This document shows, in pieces, positions 48,639 through 61,418 of a stretch of 64,000 nucleotides of DNA. The notes under the pieces were generated by a model that was not told the origin of the DNA, did not search any database, and saw nothing but the letters and a program-made list of their open reading frames with translations. The translations under genes and the position numbers were made by a program. This DNA is from Boswellia sacra (Eukaryota; Streptophyta; Magnoliopsida; Sapindales; Burseraceae): positions 1-64,000 of the forward strand of contig SNVD02012254.1 of assembly GCA_013180625.2 (NCBI GenBank), read 5' to 3'. How positions within the stretch are numbered: position 1 is the first letter of the stretch; the number at the start of each line of letters is the position of its first letter.

Positions 48639-49632
48639 TATCCAGCATGTTAATTGTCCTAACTTGACATCCAGGCATCAGAATACTACAAATTATCGTG
48701 CTCATTTTTGTTGCTCAACCATGTAGCACGTGCTGCTGCTAATTTGAATGTTTGTTCACCACCCTTTCTCCCCTTAATCACCGATAACAGAAAATGACTG
48801 GGTTCCGTGTTTTACTTTTTAAACCAGACCATTAATTGAGAATCAATTCTTTAAATACTTAAAAAGTGGTGATCATAGATGTTTGCTACCGAATGAAACA
48901 CCTGGTTAAAGCACCGTACTTTCTACTGACCAGAGACATGGCAAGCGATTCATAGATATTTCTTATTGTTGAATAATATTCCATTCATTTGTGGACTATC
49001 AATAATCTAGTTCCTTCATACAATCTGAAATTGCTAAATTTAAGTTGAGAGTGTAATTGGGAGACACAGTAGTCATATGAGAGAGAATATATAATTTTAT
49101 ATCAGTCCATAAATATAACAAAGTACATCAACTACAAGGAAAATAGGTTAGTTAACAAGAGAGACTTTGTATACAAGATTTCCCATGCGGTGATGAGATT
49201 AAAGTTCCTTTAAACTATCAGCTCTCATACATGGTACTTGCTCAAATTGACTAGTTGGAAAAAAGAACCCATCATGTTGCAGCAAGTCCTGGCTGTATTA
49301 CACTCTACTACTCTCTTCTAATATTATTACCATCTTATTATTGTCATATAAGTTTGATCATAGTGCCACCATTCCTGCAAGCGTCAACAAGATCCATTTC
49401 AGTCATCTGAATAAAAGGCAAAAGGATGAAGAAGAAAAGACCATGCAGTGATTTAGAACACCTAGCTATACATATAGGTGGTGACTTTGCATTACATGGG
49501 AGCACGGTGTTAGTAATATAGGGAACCTGCAGAAATCAATATTACATCATTAAACTCTGATGTTAGTGTCAAATTGTTGAGAACCCACTAATATGGTTAA
49601 TTTTTATTCACCAAACCTCCCGACTAAATAAC
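48639..49632. repeat. Tandem duplication unit 1 (994 bp)
   Basis: The stretch from TATCCAGCATGTTAATTGTC is repeated directly at 49633 with scattered substitutions and a few small indels, roughly 96% alike by eye. It contains a copy of the terminal exon (49510-49526) of the minus-strand gene. Confidence 0.95.
49510..49526 (-). pseudogene. Duplicated last exon (alternative terminal exon)
   Basis: 17 nt encoding the same SLYY-stop ending as 50507-50523, with a TAA instead of TGA stop and the same CTGCAG acceptor. It could still be used as an alternative last exon, so calling it dead is not certain. Confidence 0.6.
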
Positions 49633-50630
49633 TATCCAGCATGTTAATTGTCCTAACTTGACATCCAGGCATCAGAATAATACAAATTATCGTGCTCATT
49701 TTTGTTGCTTAACCATGTAGCATGTGCTGCTGCTAATTTGAATGTTTGTTCACCACCCTTTCTCCCCTTAATCACCGATAACAGAAAATGACTAGGCTCC
49801 GTGTTTTACTTTTTAAACCAGACCATTAATTGAGAATCAATTCTTTAAATACTTCAAAAGTGGTGATCATAGATGCTTGCTACCGAATGAAACACCTGGC
49901 TAAAGCACCGTACTTTCTACCGACCAGAGACATGGCAAGTGATTCATAGATGTTTCTTATCGTCGAATAATATTCCATTCATTTGTGGACTATCAATAAT
50001 CTAGTTCCTTCATATAATCTGAAATTGCTGAATTTAAGTTGAGAGTGTAAAACAATTGGGAGACGCAGTAGTCATATTAGAGAGAATATATAATTTTATA
50101 TCAGTCCATAAGTACAACAAAGTACATCAACTACAGGGAAAATAGGTTAGTTAACAAGAGACTTTGTATACAAGATTTCCCATGCAGTGATGACATTAAA
50201 GTTCCTTTAAACTATCAGCTCTCATACATGGTACTTGCTCAAATTGACTAGCTGGAAAAAAGAACCCATCATGTTGCAGCAAGTCCTGGCTGTATTACAC
50301 TCTACTACTCTCTTCTAACATTATTACCATCTTATTATTGTGACGTAAGTTTGATCATAGTGCCACCATTCCTGCAAGCGTCAACAAGAACCATTTCAGT
50401 CATCTGAATAAAAGGCAAAAGGATGAAGAAGAAAAGACCATGCAGTGATTTAGAACACCTAGCTGTACATATAGGTGGTGACTTTGCATTACACGGGAGC
50501 AAGGTGTCAGTAATATAGGGAACCTGCAGAAATCAATATTACATAATTAAACTCTGATTTTAGTGTCAAATTGTTGAGAACCCACTCATATGGTTAATTT
50601 TTATTTGCCAAACCTCCCAACTAAATAACT
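49633..50630. repeat. Tandem duplication unit 2
   Basis: Second copy, including the terminal exon at 50507-50523. It ends at CTAAATAACTATC, directly before exon 3 of the minus-strand gene. Confidence 0.95.
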
Positions 50631-52271
50631 ATCATACCTTGCCACCAATTTCCTCTTGACGCACCGTTAGCATTGTTTCCATTTGGATCATCTTCTCCCG
50701 CATCTTTCTTGACCTGATGATTAAAAAAAATAAATAAATAATTTCAACGAGAATCAACCAAAAGGGGAAAAAAAATCAATTTGGTTCTGCGCCCAAAGTT
50801 AAAGGCTAGTAATATATCGTAGGTTCTTATTTAATGCATAGCTTATTTTCTCGGAAGAAAAATATGATTTCCAATTTTCTATGTACACATATAAATTCAT
50901 GAATGATAGATGTTACATAATATTAACCCTTACAGGATGTTGAGAATTAGCGGTCTTGGTTCTTGGGGAGTAATTTTCTTGGCCTCCATAGTAGATGGAG
51001 GAGCTGAAATAGCAAGGTTCTGTATATTCATTCTGATAAATGGAATTTTTGTCTTTGCTACCAGAGAGACTGCTCTCCGCCTTGCTGCTTTCACCCTGCT
51101 TTCTCAGTGACCCCACTATTCCAGTGTGAGAGGAGTCCCTTCCCTCTACCTAATCAAGTTAATTAGAAAAAAGAATTATTCAGAACATGCATCATAAATC
51201 AATAATTCCGACTTTATCCCCACAAAAGTCCATATTTCTATAAGACCATTAAGCGTGATACTGCTTTACCGTAAAAACTTTTTCAGTTTTCTTTTATATT
51301 ATGCCAAGAGATTATGCGAGGGAAAAATAATGCTAAACGATAAGAAAATCTGTAGAGCCTTCTAGGGAAGTAACGTTAGACAATCTAAATGCAGTTTTCT
51401 GCACATCTTTCATTCCAGAAGAGCACTAAACCCTCCCCTTCCATTTACGGTTAGTGACATCGGATGACATAAACTACTAGATAAGAAGTGTCAAACCAAA
51501 CCCGTAAAAGTATGTCATACACCCAATTAAGCTGAAAAGAACGCTGGCAGGCAACATCCCATTTAATATGTTATCTATATAGTTGCTTTCAAAATCATCC
51601 AAACATATTCAATTGGACAGACCCCATCACTTTATGGAATATTTGCATCACTTTTCCCCCTATTTTTCTTCAAAAAAATTTAAAAAAAAATGTAGTGTAA
51701 TTCCACAAAGGAAGATGGATTCAAGAAACATTTAGTAAGGAAAAAAAAAAACTTCTTTTTGATCCAATAAACTTACAAGATCTTATTTAAGAGCGACCCA
51801 CCCATTAAGGGCATGCGAGAGCTTACCATATATGTGGGACTACCAAGTTAGTTTTGCAAATACAATCAAAGTCTTCCCCTTTCTCATTTTTTCTTCTTAA
51901 ATATGTATAAGCAAATAACGGTGACAAAAACAAAATAAAAAACAGTCATTTTAATGGAATCTAAAAAGGCATAAGTAGCCTCAAAAAGCAAAGAATAACT
52001 AATAATAATAGTAATAAGGCCTTTGATTAACTATCACCTCCATACTATTACTGTAGAACTAATAAAGGTCACCGAAGCCAACAGTGAAGTGAAATGCTGT
52101 AAATATGTAGTCGTTTTGTTTAGAAGAAAATACCGTTGAAGGTGGTGGAAAAATGGAGCCCAATATTGCACTAGCGGAGGATGAAGAAGATGAAGAGGAG
52201 TCCTTACGACCAAAAAGATGATCAAAATTTCTGGATGAAGAAGAACCACTCTCTTGCCTTTTGTTTTCCAT
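50507..52271 (-). CDS. Plant-specific small protein of unknown function (ends WWQGSLYY), four exons
   Basis: Exons: 52271-52134, 51149-50934, 50713-50638 and 50507-50523 (17 nt), all GT-AG and in phase; 148 aa. Visible features: a Ser-run region after LFGRKD at residues 25-34, AILGSIFPPPST, then PCYFSSSIYYGGQENYSP near 95-112 and the C-terminus RGNWWQGSLYY. The SSSIYYGGQ and WWQGSLYY blocks are what I recall from a conserved land-plant family of unannotated proteins. No signal peptide, membrane segment or catalytic motif is visible. The last exon is duplicated 997 bp downstream at 49510-49526. It is convergent with the LTP-like gene. Confidence 0.85.
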
Positions 52272-52492
52272 GTTAGTATTACCACTAAAGCTAACTTTCT
52301 TTGTCAACTAACGAACAAAACTGCTCTTTGATAGTTTTCTCTTAACGGGCAACGACCTCTCTGACTAAAAAGACCCGAAAGAAGAGCAGTGGATAAGATT
52401 TCCAGAGATAGAGACAAACAGATAACTTGGAGGCAGATAGCAGAGAGCACGTGAAGATTGCACATGTGGAGATATTATGAATCGGTTTCTGG

Positions 52493-52502
52493 TATTTATA
52501 GA
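52493..52502 (-). promoter_or_regulatory. Probable TATA box of the WWQGSLYY gene
   Basis: On the minus strand GTCTATAAATACC lies about 225 bp before the ATG at 52271. A pyrimidine-rich region follows, as expected for a 5' UTR. Confidence 0.5.
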
Positions 52503-52519
52503 CCCCAAAAAGTCTGTCT

Positions 52520-54503
52520 CTTGGATGCTATCCCATGTGGGTTCATTCAATTTCCTCCCTTCGACGCATGGGCGCATCAGTTATGAACAAGTGGAAGTGT
52601 TGCCAGCTTCAATCCCTCGCAGCCACGCGTCCCCTTGTTTCTTCATTGACCTATGCTCCAATGGTTTTCATAAATGAGATTTTTCAATAGAGTTTTGAAG
52701 AAGGCTCTTAGCTGTTCTAGACGTCCAGTTCCCACGAAGATAAATGGATAAGATTGTTAACTTTGTTTGCACAACTTGGGCCTTGGGGGATATGCTCTAT
52801 TTCTACAACAGTTGACTCCTAACTATTCTTCATCCACTTCTTTGTCTCACCAAAATCGGCCAAGATACCATGCCAAGAAGATATAGTACAGCATTCTTCC
52901 TTGCAAATCTTTGAAAAATCGGAAACAGAATATATGATTTTTAAGATAGCGATAGTGTGTTCTTGCCTTTTCTTTGAATTTGAGGACTTCCTAAAATGTT
53001 TCTTTAATATCAACTGTACGAAAGATGCACGAATACATGCTTGAAATGTCCCACGATATTCTGATCCACAAATGCATTTATTCAAAATGTTACATATCAA
53101 GAGGAAAGTACTAATTACCAAAAATTAAGCAAAGTCATTAAATCCAAATTGAAATTAAGTACTATTAAACTTATAATTTTGATACAATCTAAATTTTATA
53201 TCCCGATATAGTAGTTTATAAGATAAAAATTTATCGGAAGAGAAAAAATAAAAAAGAATAAAGAAAATTATATCTTCAAATGAATTTTACCATAAAAACT
53301 GTTACATTGATCGTAAAACTTAAATTATATAAAGATTATAAATTTAATATTATAAATTAAAATTAACATAAAGTACGAGGTATCCTCAATTGTACATGTA
53401 GATTAATTTGTAAGGAATTTTCACACAATTAAGGTTAGACCGGTACTCTACACTTAATCTACAGTAATTAATTAATGAATAGAATAATACCATAGGGATG
53501 GACCGATCAACATGATCTGGGCATTCGTTGTAAAAGCAAAAGAAATGATGATATGCTCAATGACCATATGCCATGGCATTTTCGATAAATCCAAACGAGC
53601 GAGGATCCGTGGAGCGTTGATCAACTCAAGGGCTGCTCGGGATGGCAAATGTGATATTTTAAATGGTTCTAAGTGGATAACGATAACTTAAAGCCTAATC
53701 TAGGGAAAGGCTAATTAATGAAGATAGTGGACAATTAAACGAATGAACTTGATTAATGCGTGTAACCCCACTACACTCATAATTGGTGATAAAGCATGAA
53801 TCATGATGTAAAAGACCTTAACAAATCATTAAATTGTGATAAAGACAAGCTTGTGTTTGATAAATGAATTTTGCTTGACCGCATTCCTCAAGGTTCCTTT
53901 TGGATAGCTTGCGATCGACAGGATAAGTGCACAAGAACAAAATTATGAAACCTTTCTTAAATGTGATAATTTCATGGACCAAAGCTGAGAATTTTCTAGC
54001 GTAAAACTTTCACACGGTGTCTACTTTCATGGCATATTCTCTCAAATCTTTCTACTTCAATTTTCCAAGAGGTAAATATATGTATAAAAGAAAAACACTT
54101 ATTCCCATCTCCCCTACTTCTGCTCTTTGAAATCATTTTCATATCATGAGCCCTTTGAGTGAAACACAAGTTATGGATGAATTCTTTTTTGTTCTATTAT
54201 TTACTATGTAAAAGATTGAAATTTTCCACAAACAAATTTATTTATTCCGAATCTACGGTTTAAACAGTATTTAGAGTGAACATGACGTTTAGTGAAACCT
54301 ATGAAATTTTCAATAGTACTCAACTTAGTGAAAACGGTCGATATATTGTGGTTTTAATATATATAATACGTAATATACATGTATGTTTGTCAAAATTCAA
54401 CCGTGAAGATGTTCAACGCCCGACTCAAGTACTTTGTAATTACACTATGCTTAGTGTTTACTGTTGATATGCAGCTTGGCCTAAACCATTCTCGAAAACC
54501 TAC
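52520..54503. other. Intergenic, 2 kb, no gene seen
   Basis: AT-rich. Short open frames at 52477, 52819 and 54276 are not supported by any recognisable domain. Confidence 0.55.
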
Positions 54504-54506
54504 TTA

Positions 54507-54905
54507 AGACATGTTTATTTCGGCTTCTTTAAATCGAACTAATTGAAGTTGATCTTTTTGAAGTAGAGCTTTTATTAAAAAGTTATTGATTATTTGATGA
54601 GATAAATATAAAAACACTTATTATAGCTATATTATTAAAATAGAGTTTTATTATAAGGAAAGAATAAAATAAAATATTTAAAATTAAGTGAGGGTATCTT
54701 TAATATTTCAAAACTTAAAAAAGTTTAAAAAAAAAGCTTTTTTCAGAAGACTCAACTTTGGGCTTCTTTCAATAGTTATAAAACCACTTTTTAATCATCT
54801 ATAAGTTTTTTTAGGTGGCAATCAAACACGCAAAAAATTTTTAAAAGAGCTTTTGATATTAAAAGAGTTCTTTTGGTTAGCAGAAAAGCCTAATCAAACG
54901 CGCTC
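54507..54905. mobile_element. Tourist-like MITE, about 400 bp
   Basis: Imperfect terminal inverted repeats (AGACATGTTTATTTCGGCTT and, inverted from the right, GAGCGCGTTTGATTAGGCTT) are flanked by TTA at 54504-54506 and 54906-54908, the PIF/Harbinger target duplication. The interior is AT-rich and non-coding. Confidence 0.6.
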
Positions 54906-54908
54906 TTA

Positions 54909-55631
54909 GTATAATTAGTATAAAAACTACTTCAAAATTTTATGTTTGTCAATGTTTATAAGGTGATCAATTTTCATGGATCATGGACTTGTTCTTATTT
55001 TCCATAAAGAAAACCATGTAACAGAGGCTTCTCACCAAAGAGCTAGCTACTTGTCAAATTGCTGAATTTACTGAGAACCAAATATATATTCGAAATCTTC
55101 TGGAACCAAAAGCCAATCTGCCATTTCCTTTAATAGATTTCCCACCTTTCTAGATTTAATTTTTCAACACATGTTTACCAGTGGCGACTAAATGGATGGA
55201 CAATTGAAGACAAAATGGATTTAATTTGTTTGATAAATGTACTTTTCTTCCCATCTTGCGTGCATTTTTTTTCAAAAATTTTTTGGACTGATATAAGTAG
55301 TAATATATGTACTTTATGCATGTATTAACCGTCGAGAACATATACTACTCCATAAATATGTGCTTTTTCTTGAACCAATTAATATGAAAGCATGCAATAC
55401 GATGTGGTTCCTTTCTGTCCACAATTATTATTAATTATAATTAATATATTGGCAAATTCTTTGCTTTTTTTTTTTTTTTTCACAATGGTTGAGAGAAAAG
55501 ACAAACTATGAACAGGGTTTTTGGTTATGTGAAATCACGAGGGCTGCTATTGCCAGTCACTTTCTCTCTAGTCGGCAAGGCAGGAGAGCAGGACCAATTA
55601 ATTAATTTCGATATATGTAACGTCACTATTC

Positions 55632-55671
<40 letters not shown>

Positions 55672-56347
55672 TTTAACAAGTTAAATTTTTTTTCAATATC
55701 TGAATTAAATTAATTAGGAATCTTTAAACCAATTATAACTTTAATTAAGTGATTGAATATATCAGGGTCTCATTCTCAAAAAAATAAATTAAAAATTAAC
55801 AGCCTTTATTTCATTCCACGTCAGCTTAATTTGCAGTTACCTTGTTCTTCAATGCTACGGATACGTAGTTTTTCACGCCTCATATAATTCACTAACTTTA
55901 CAAATTAAAAGAGGAATATTGGAAAATTGATCAATGAAATTTAAACTAATTGATTCAAAAGTACAAGCCAGTAAAACTGAGAGCGGTTAAAGATTCAAGT
56001 GCTTTGCTTTCAGGCTGAAGGGCCGGCATGCAGTATGCCATTGTGTGTGTGTGTGTGTGTGTATAGAGTCTCCCAAAATCTGAATGGATCTCTCTTTTTT
56101 TTCAAGCCCTTTTTATTTGAATATGCAAATATGATACAATCACAATTAGATGTAATCAAAGTCTTATTCCATACTCGAATTACATATATGTTAAAGCTGA
56201 TAATCATAAAACGAACCATTTGTGTAGAATTGTACATATATATACATATAAAGACCAAGTAAATATTGGTATAAAATCTTATCTCTATCTATCGATAGTG
56301 TATGTAAAGAAATAAATAAATAAATATAACTGCATCAGAAAGATCGA
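54909..56347. other. Intergenic with microsatellites
   Basis: AT-rich. Contains (AT)n at about 55640-55666 and (GT)n at 56042-56061. No gene seen. Confidence 0.6.
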
Positions 56348-56768
56348 TCATTGATATTTCCAGGGAAGACATTTGAGCTTTGGGCAAGCACCATCCCATG
56401 TGCTTCTGCATTCACCGCTTGCACCATCGCAACACTTGCACACAACTCCAAGGGTGGCAAACGTCTTTGAATACCCTACATATATACATGCATCAATCAC
56501 AAGATCAAATTAATTGCTCAGTTACACATAATTGTTTCATTCACTCTAGAACATGATTACATGCTCCTCTAAACACAAACAGATCATTAAAGAGAAGAAG
56601 AAGAAGAAGAAGAGAAAGAAGGAGCGAGAGAGCTAGCTTACCAGCTTTCTGATTCAGGAAAACTGGCCTGGTGGCTTGAACAGAAGTGCTTCTACGTGGG
56701 CAGTGAAATACTGCAGCAATCATCAAAACCAAAACAAACAACTGGAAACGCTTAAGAAGCATACTCAT
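56348..56768 (-). CDS. Small secreted cysteine-rich peptide, function unknown
   Basis: Exons: 56768-56642 and 56475-56348, donor GCTG|GTAAGC and acceptor TGTAG, phase 1; 84 aa. A hydrophobic signal peptide (LLKRFQLFVLVLMIAAVFHC) is followed by a short basic linker. The C-terminal domain has six cysteines in the pattern C-x-CC-x6-C-x7-C-x4-C and ends LPWKYQ. This suggests an apoplastic disulphide-bonded peptide such as a signal or defence peptide. I do not recognise it as a defensin, EPF, RALF or LTP. A TATA box lies about 140 bp upstream, and a (GAA)n run (56592-56612) lies in the intron. Met3 (56762) is an alternative start. Confidence 0.82.
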
Positions 56769-56909
56769 ACTTTAGTGAACGGATAAATAAAAGAGTTTAT
56801 ATTCTAGCTTTTTTAATGTTTTTGGGAATTTATAAATTTCTCTGCTCAAATATTATGTGGAAAGGAAAGCTTAATCGGTTAGTTTTATTAATTATGGTTA
56901 GTTAGCTGC

Positions 56910-56917
56910 TATTTATA
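56910..56917 (-). promoter_or_regulatory. Probable TATA box of the Cys-rich peptide gene
   Basis: On the minus strand TATAAATA lies about 140 bp before the ATG at 56768. Confidence 0.55.
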
Positions 56918-59700
56918 GACGAACCGGGGGAATCCTCTACATACAAATGTAGCCAACGAGCTAGTTACGCGTTTCTTAACCCGTGAAGTCTTCTCCTGAC
57001 CGGTGGGTGGGAACATCAGGAGAGAGGTGATGAAATCAAGTACTGTTAATCTGGGGGCTCCAGTTTCACCATCAAAATGCTTTCATTTAATCTAGAAAGA
57101 TACAATAAAAAAGGCAACAACTATAGCTTTTAATTTGGAAAGAGAGCTATGTACATGAATGTCCCGTGATAAAAAAACTTTATTTATTGATATTTTGCTT
57201 TTTATTGTGTTTAGCAATGTAATAACTCCTCTTTGAATCAAAGGAGATATACCCATTTAATGCGATTTTAACATCAAAATTTCATAGGACAAAATCCAGT
57301 CTTTTGAATTTTATATATTGTCATAATATAATCAGTATTAATCTACAGTAATTAAGTTTAACTGAAAGTTCTTAAAGTCAATATATATAAGAAACATATA
57401 TTGGTGAAATTTTCTAGGAAAATGTTTATGATTTTCTAGAGAATAACTAATTGGATTTTTTTTTTTAAATATAGATGAGTTCTAAAAGCTAGTTGCTTTT
57501 CTCCGCCATAATGTGTTTAAACACAATAACGCACTACTTTGTTACGATCGATTAAGTTTTATACGTATTTTAATGGCCATTGATCACTAATTGTCCATAG
57601 TTTCAGTCGTTCAGAAGACTAGCTTCCTACCTTTTAGATATTTAATTTTCCAAAATGCGCATGATGTTGCCGTAACGTGCACTTCGGAATTCGGATATAA
57701 ATAATTAGAACAAATTGCATTTAATAATAATTGAACATGATGATGCTTTTAGTATGTCATCGGATAATGACTTTCTTATTCACGAAAACTTTATAAGTTC
57801 AATCTAAATTCCATGGTAATATGTATAATGGCTATTTTCTTATATAACCTCCTACATTTACATATATTCAAATCAAAGCTGTAAAATTAACTATCCAATA
57901 TGTGTGTGCTTTAATTTATATATAGAAATCATTGGTGAAGGTTCTCGCAATTAAATGAATAATATTATACCCATAATCTAATCTTATAATCAACTGTTTA
58001 CAACCTAAATTCGTGAAATTTTATTAGATATATAACTTTTCTTGTTCATTTTTTCTCTTCCAATAAATTTTTATCAATTTAGATTATAAGAAATTAATTG
58101 TAAATGTAGCATCGTTTCAGTTAAATTACAATTCAACCCTATTAAATTTACTTGCGACAATGACCACAAAAGTGCCATGTGTCTTTACAACGTGTTAAAA
58201 CATTTAATCTAGCCTCTTTCTTTCATAGGAATGTTCCATGAAAATGAATGTTGCATTTCTTTTACTTTTTTATTTCACATTTTGCTAATAGCACTTCTCT
58301 GACATTGAATTCAACTTTTCTCTTTAGAAAAAACTAGAGTTAAGTTTGACCATAGGGGGAAAAAAAATCCTAGACTTCTCATCGTGTTTTTATCGTGTAA
58401 TTCTTTGAATATTGAATTCAATTGTTATTTCTTTGAAAATAAAGAGTATCTGTTGAACTCGATTATTTTTTTACTGTGGTTGTATATTATTTATATTTTT
58501 ATTTATTAAAATATTATTATAGTTGATTATTTTCAAAATAAATGTTTACGTAACGTGTCTATTCTATTTCAGACATTATCTTCACCTAATGTGTTTTTAT
58601 TTCCAAAAGTAAAAGTTTAGGTAATTAAAGTGAGAGTAACGTTGCGGTGCAGCTGATTTGTCACGTGGTGGCCCTAGACTATTTACTTTTTTGAAACATC
58701 AGCCATATAATACATGCATTTGCATTTGCATTTGCACATGTTTCATTTTATTCAATATAAACCTCGAAAGTTGAGATTGGGACACCATTCAATTATTCAA
58801 TTTGGTCAAGTTAATTAGATAGAGCTGTTTGTCTAGTAAAAGATATTTGGACTTCTTTTAAGGGAAATAAAAAGTAGACAATTCCAGATTCATGAACTAT
58901 TGATCAATTTATAAGTAACGATAAAGTCTTATCGATATGAATAATGCTACTCATACAAATTATTTATATAAACTCACACATACAAACTGACATCTTATAT
59001 GCTTTTGAATCACATGTTTACTCAATTTTCTTATTAATCAATGAATGATTGGTGTGGAAACAAATAACAGAACCTCTATTCGAGAAAATGACTATCTGCA
59101 GCAATTTAGGGGTTTCCAAGTATTCAAACTGCATCTACGATTGTACAGTTGTTCACATTGTTCAATAGGCATCCCTTCAAATTCAAAACAAATTAATTTC
59201 AACTAATAAGGCCGAGAAAGACAAAGATGGCCCTGCCCCTCACATAGGTCCGAAACCAATAAACAAACAAATGATATGTAATTGGTCAATGTGACAGTGA
59301 TTTGATTTAGATAAAGAGAGCTTATATTTGAAAATGTATGGTTGTTTCCCATCCTCAAATTAGAATCTCCAGTTGCTCAGCATCATCCATTTTCACTGTC
59401 AGCCAATCTTGCCGAGTACGTCGGCCCTTCGACCAAATCAATGTCTATTGTTTTGTAAAATTATTTTTGGGAAATTGTTTGCTAACATATTTTCAACATA
59501 ACATTTACATTTATAGGTACGCAAACAGTATCTCAAGATAAATCATCCATTTTATTTTGTCATAATTAGACGACATCATATCCTTGTTACAAATTGAGAA
59601 ATTTTAAGGAACTTATTCGAGATATAAAGTTACTGACTCTTAACCTAAGTAACTAGTTATCTAGTGTATTCTGGTGAAACCCTTCTTGTTGCTTGCAGGA
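56918..59700. other. Intergenic, 2.8 kb, one solo MITE end
   Basis: AT-rich. At about 58939-59000 there is one end of the 46119-46332 MITE family (AATGCTACTCATACAAATTA, then CAAACTGACAT) without a visible partner end. No gene seen. Confidence 0.55.
58939..59000 (+). mobile_element. Solo terminal repeat of the Mutator-type MITE family
   Basis: About 60 bp aligned with the left terminal repeat of 46119-46332, through the CAAACTGACRT block, with a dozen or so differences. The other end was not found, so this is a truncated relic. Confidence 0.6.
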
Positions 59701-59739
59701 TTACTCATTCATTTTTGGACTAGCTTGTTCCACTTAGAT

Positions 59740-60635
59740 TAGATTCCTCTCGATCGGGGCTGGTGAACTGGCGATTTCTGGTGATAACTTCCAGGGTCGG
59801 GGACTCAATGTAGGATAATATATTCCACTTGGCTGAACACCTAGAATGCCATCCAATCCTGCATTTCATTTTGATCACATTGTCACAACAATTATTAAAC
59901 ATAAAAAAGAAATATACAGGAATTTTCTTAGCCAGACAACAAAAAGTCATAAATATGAATGTAAAAAGCATAGAAAGGTTAAAAGAATATAAAGACTTGA
60001 GTGAAACATTGATTTATGTGTGACGTGTAGTCATACTTTCTAATTTTTTTGCCTCAGAATCAGTGAGTTTGGCTGCAAAAGCTGAGAACTCTTTGCCATA
60101 ATTGTAAACAAGAGATTCAGCAGGTGTGCTACTCCCACATGCAATTCAAAATAACAAATCGTAAGTCAGAAAATCTGTTCAATACTTATAAGTAAAAACG
60201 AGAAAAGAAATAATTTGTCAACTTAACCTTGGTTAGATAACATATAATTTCTGCAATAAAAAGTTTTTTCTATAATTATGTTTGATTCTGGTAACTATTT
60301 CAAGCAATATATATCATTTTCACGATCTATTGGAAAATTAATTACCAGCCCACAAGAACCTTTGCAAGAATTTGAAGATAAGCTTCATCTCCAGAAGGTA
60401 GAGAGGGATCTACAAAAACTATATAAAGCTGTACGTACAATTGAAACAGATTAACCAAGTTATCCCAGGATGCTATTAATGTTGGTGACAATGAGAACAG
60501 TACATGATGATAATGATCAAAACTATTGCAGCAGTTGTTACCTTTCTTGGCTCCTCGATTGCTTGGCAATGGTAATTGGCAAGAAGTGCCAAGGCCATGG
60601 CTAACATTGGCAATAAGCTGGCCATTGAGTGTCAC
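59740..60635 (-). pseudogene. Subtilase pseudogene fragment (inhibitor I9 region)
   Basis: Reading the minus strand, three blocks follow in order. YVQLYIVFVDPSLPSGDEAY (about 60435-60360) is the start of an I9 propeptide. STPAESLVYNYGKEFSAFAA then KLTDSEAKKLE (about 60135-60040) is its end, with plausible intron gaps. GLDGILGVQPSG (about 59860-59825) resembles the propeptide/catalytic junction, after which similarity is lost. The catalytic D/H/S domains are absent. This is the head of a decayed plant subtilisin-like serine protease. Confidence 0.7.
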
Positions 60636-61190
60636 TAACTGCAGAATAGATGTCTTCTCGAGTCACAAGGACAAGTACTCCACAGTTTGTTGCAGGGACC
60701 AGAGATGGTATATTTAATATGCATTTCTGGAAGTTACATAGTGAGGTTTCTTAACGAATTTGTTGCAGAATTAACACAGATTAACTTTGGCTTATTTAGT
60801 GTTTTTTCTGTCAGTTACAAAAACTCATCGAATTCTTTCAGGTTAACTTGTTCATTCTGCAATTACTTCCTCTGCTCCCTTGCCCGCATTAATTAGATCA
60901 GTATATGTTTCAATATGTGGGCTAATTTCAGTTTGTCCATTTTCCACTTATGTCTTCCATCAAAAATTTTTGGGAAGTGCTTTTGACCTCATGGAAAACA
61001 TTCAAAACATTTTAGAAGTAAAAAAGTAACTGAACTCCATTGTCACATGATAAAATTCTATTGCAATCAAAACACGTTTCTTTATTCAATTAAAGTAATC
61101 AATAACTTGAATGGCGCTTTAGTTTTTCAATAACAAAAACATACACACATCTACATAAGTACCAGAGGATATAAGCTACAATTGGGCTCC

Positions 61191-61418
61191 TTACTTGATG
61201 CACCCAAACCAAAGAGCCATGTTCCTGGATTCAGCAACATTTGCTGTGACTGTCACAACAAAGGATACTTTCTGCTCGAGAGATTTGAAAGAAAAGATAT
61301 TTGGTTTAACTTGGATGTTCAGTCCAGGCTGACTCTTCATTGGATTTAGATGAGCAGAACAGAATGCAAACTCTGCTGCAATATCTTCCATACTGATGGG
61401 AGAAGCTGCAATGAACAT
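61191..61418 (-). pseudogene. Subtilase C-terminal fragment
   Basis: The frame shows SMEDIAAEFAFCSAHLNPMK..QPGL, like the EFAYGSGHINPVKA.NPGL block before the subtilase C-terminus. It is fused directly to NIQVKPNIFSFKSLEQKVSF, like the fibronectin-III-like C-terminal domain. The normal sequence between these blocks is missing, so this is an internally deleted relic. It lies upstream of the I9 fragment on the same strand, as in a tandem array of two decayed genes. Confidence 0.7.

Noticed and set aside
56010..56262. Overlapping frames across the (GT)n run
   Set aside because: The repeat yields VCVCVC/THTHTH peptides; not a gene.
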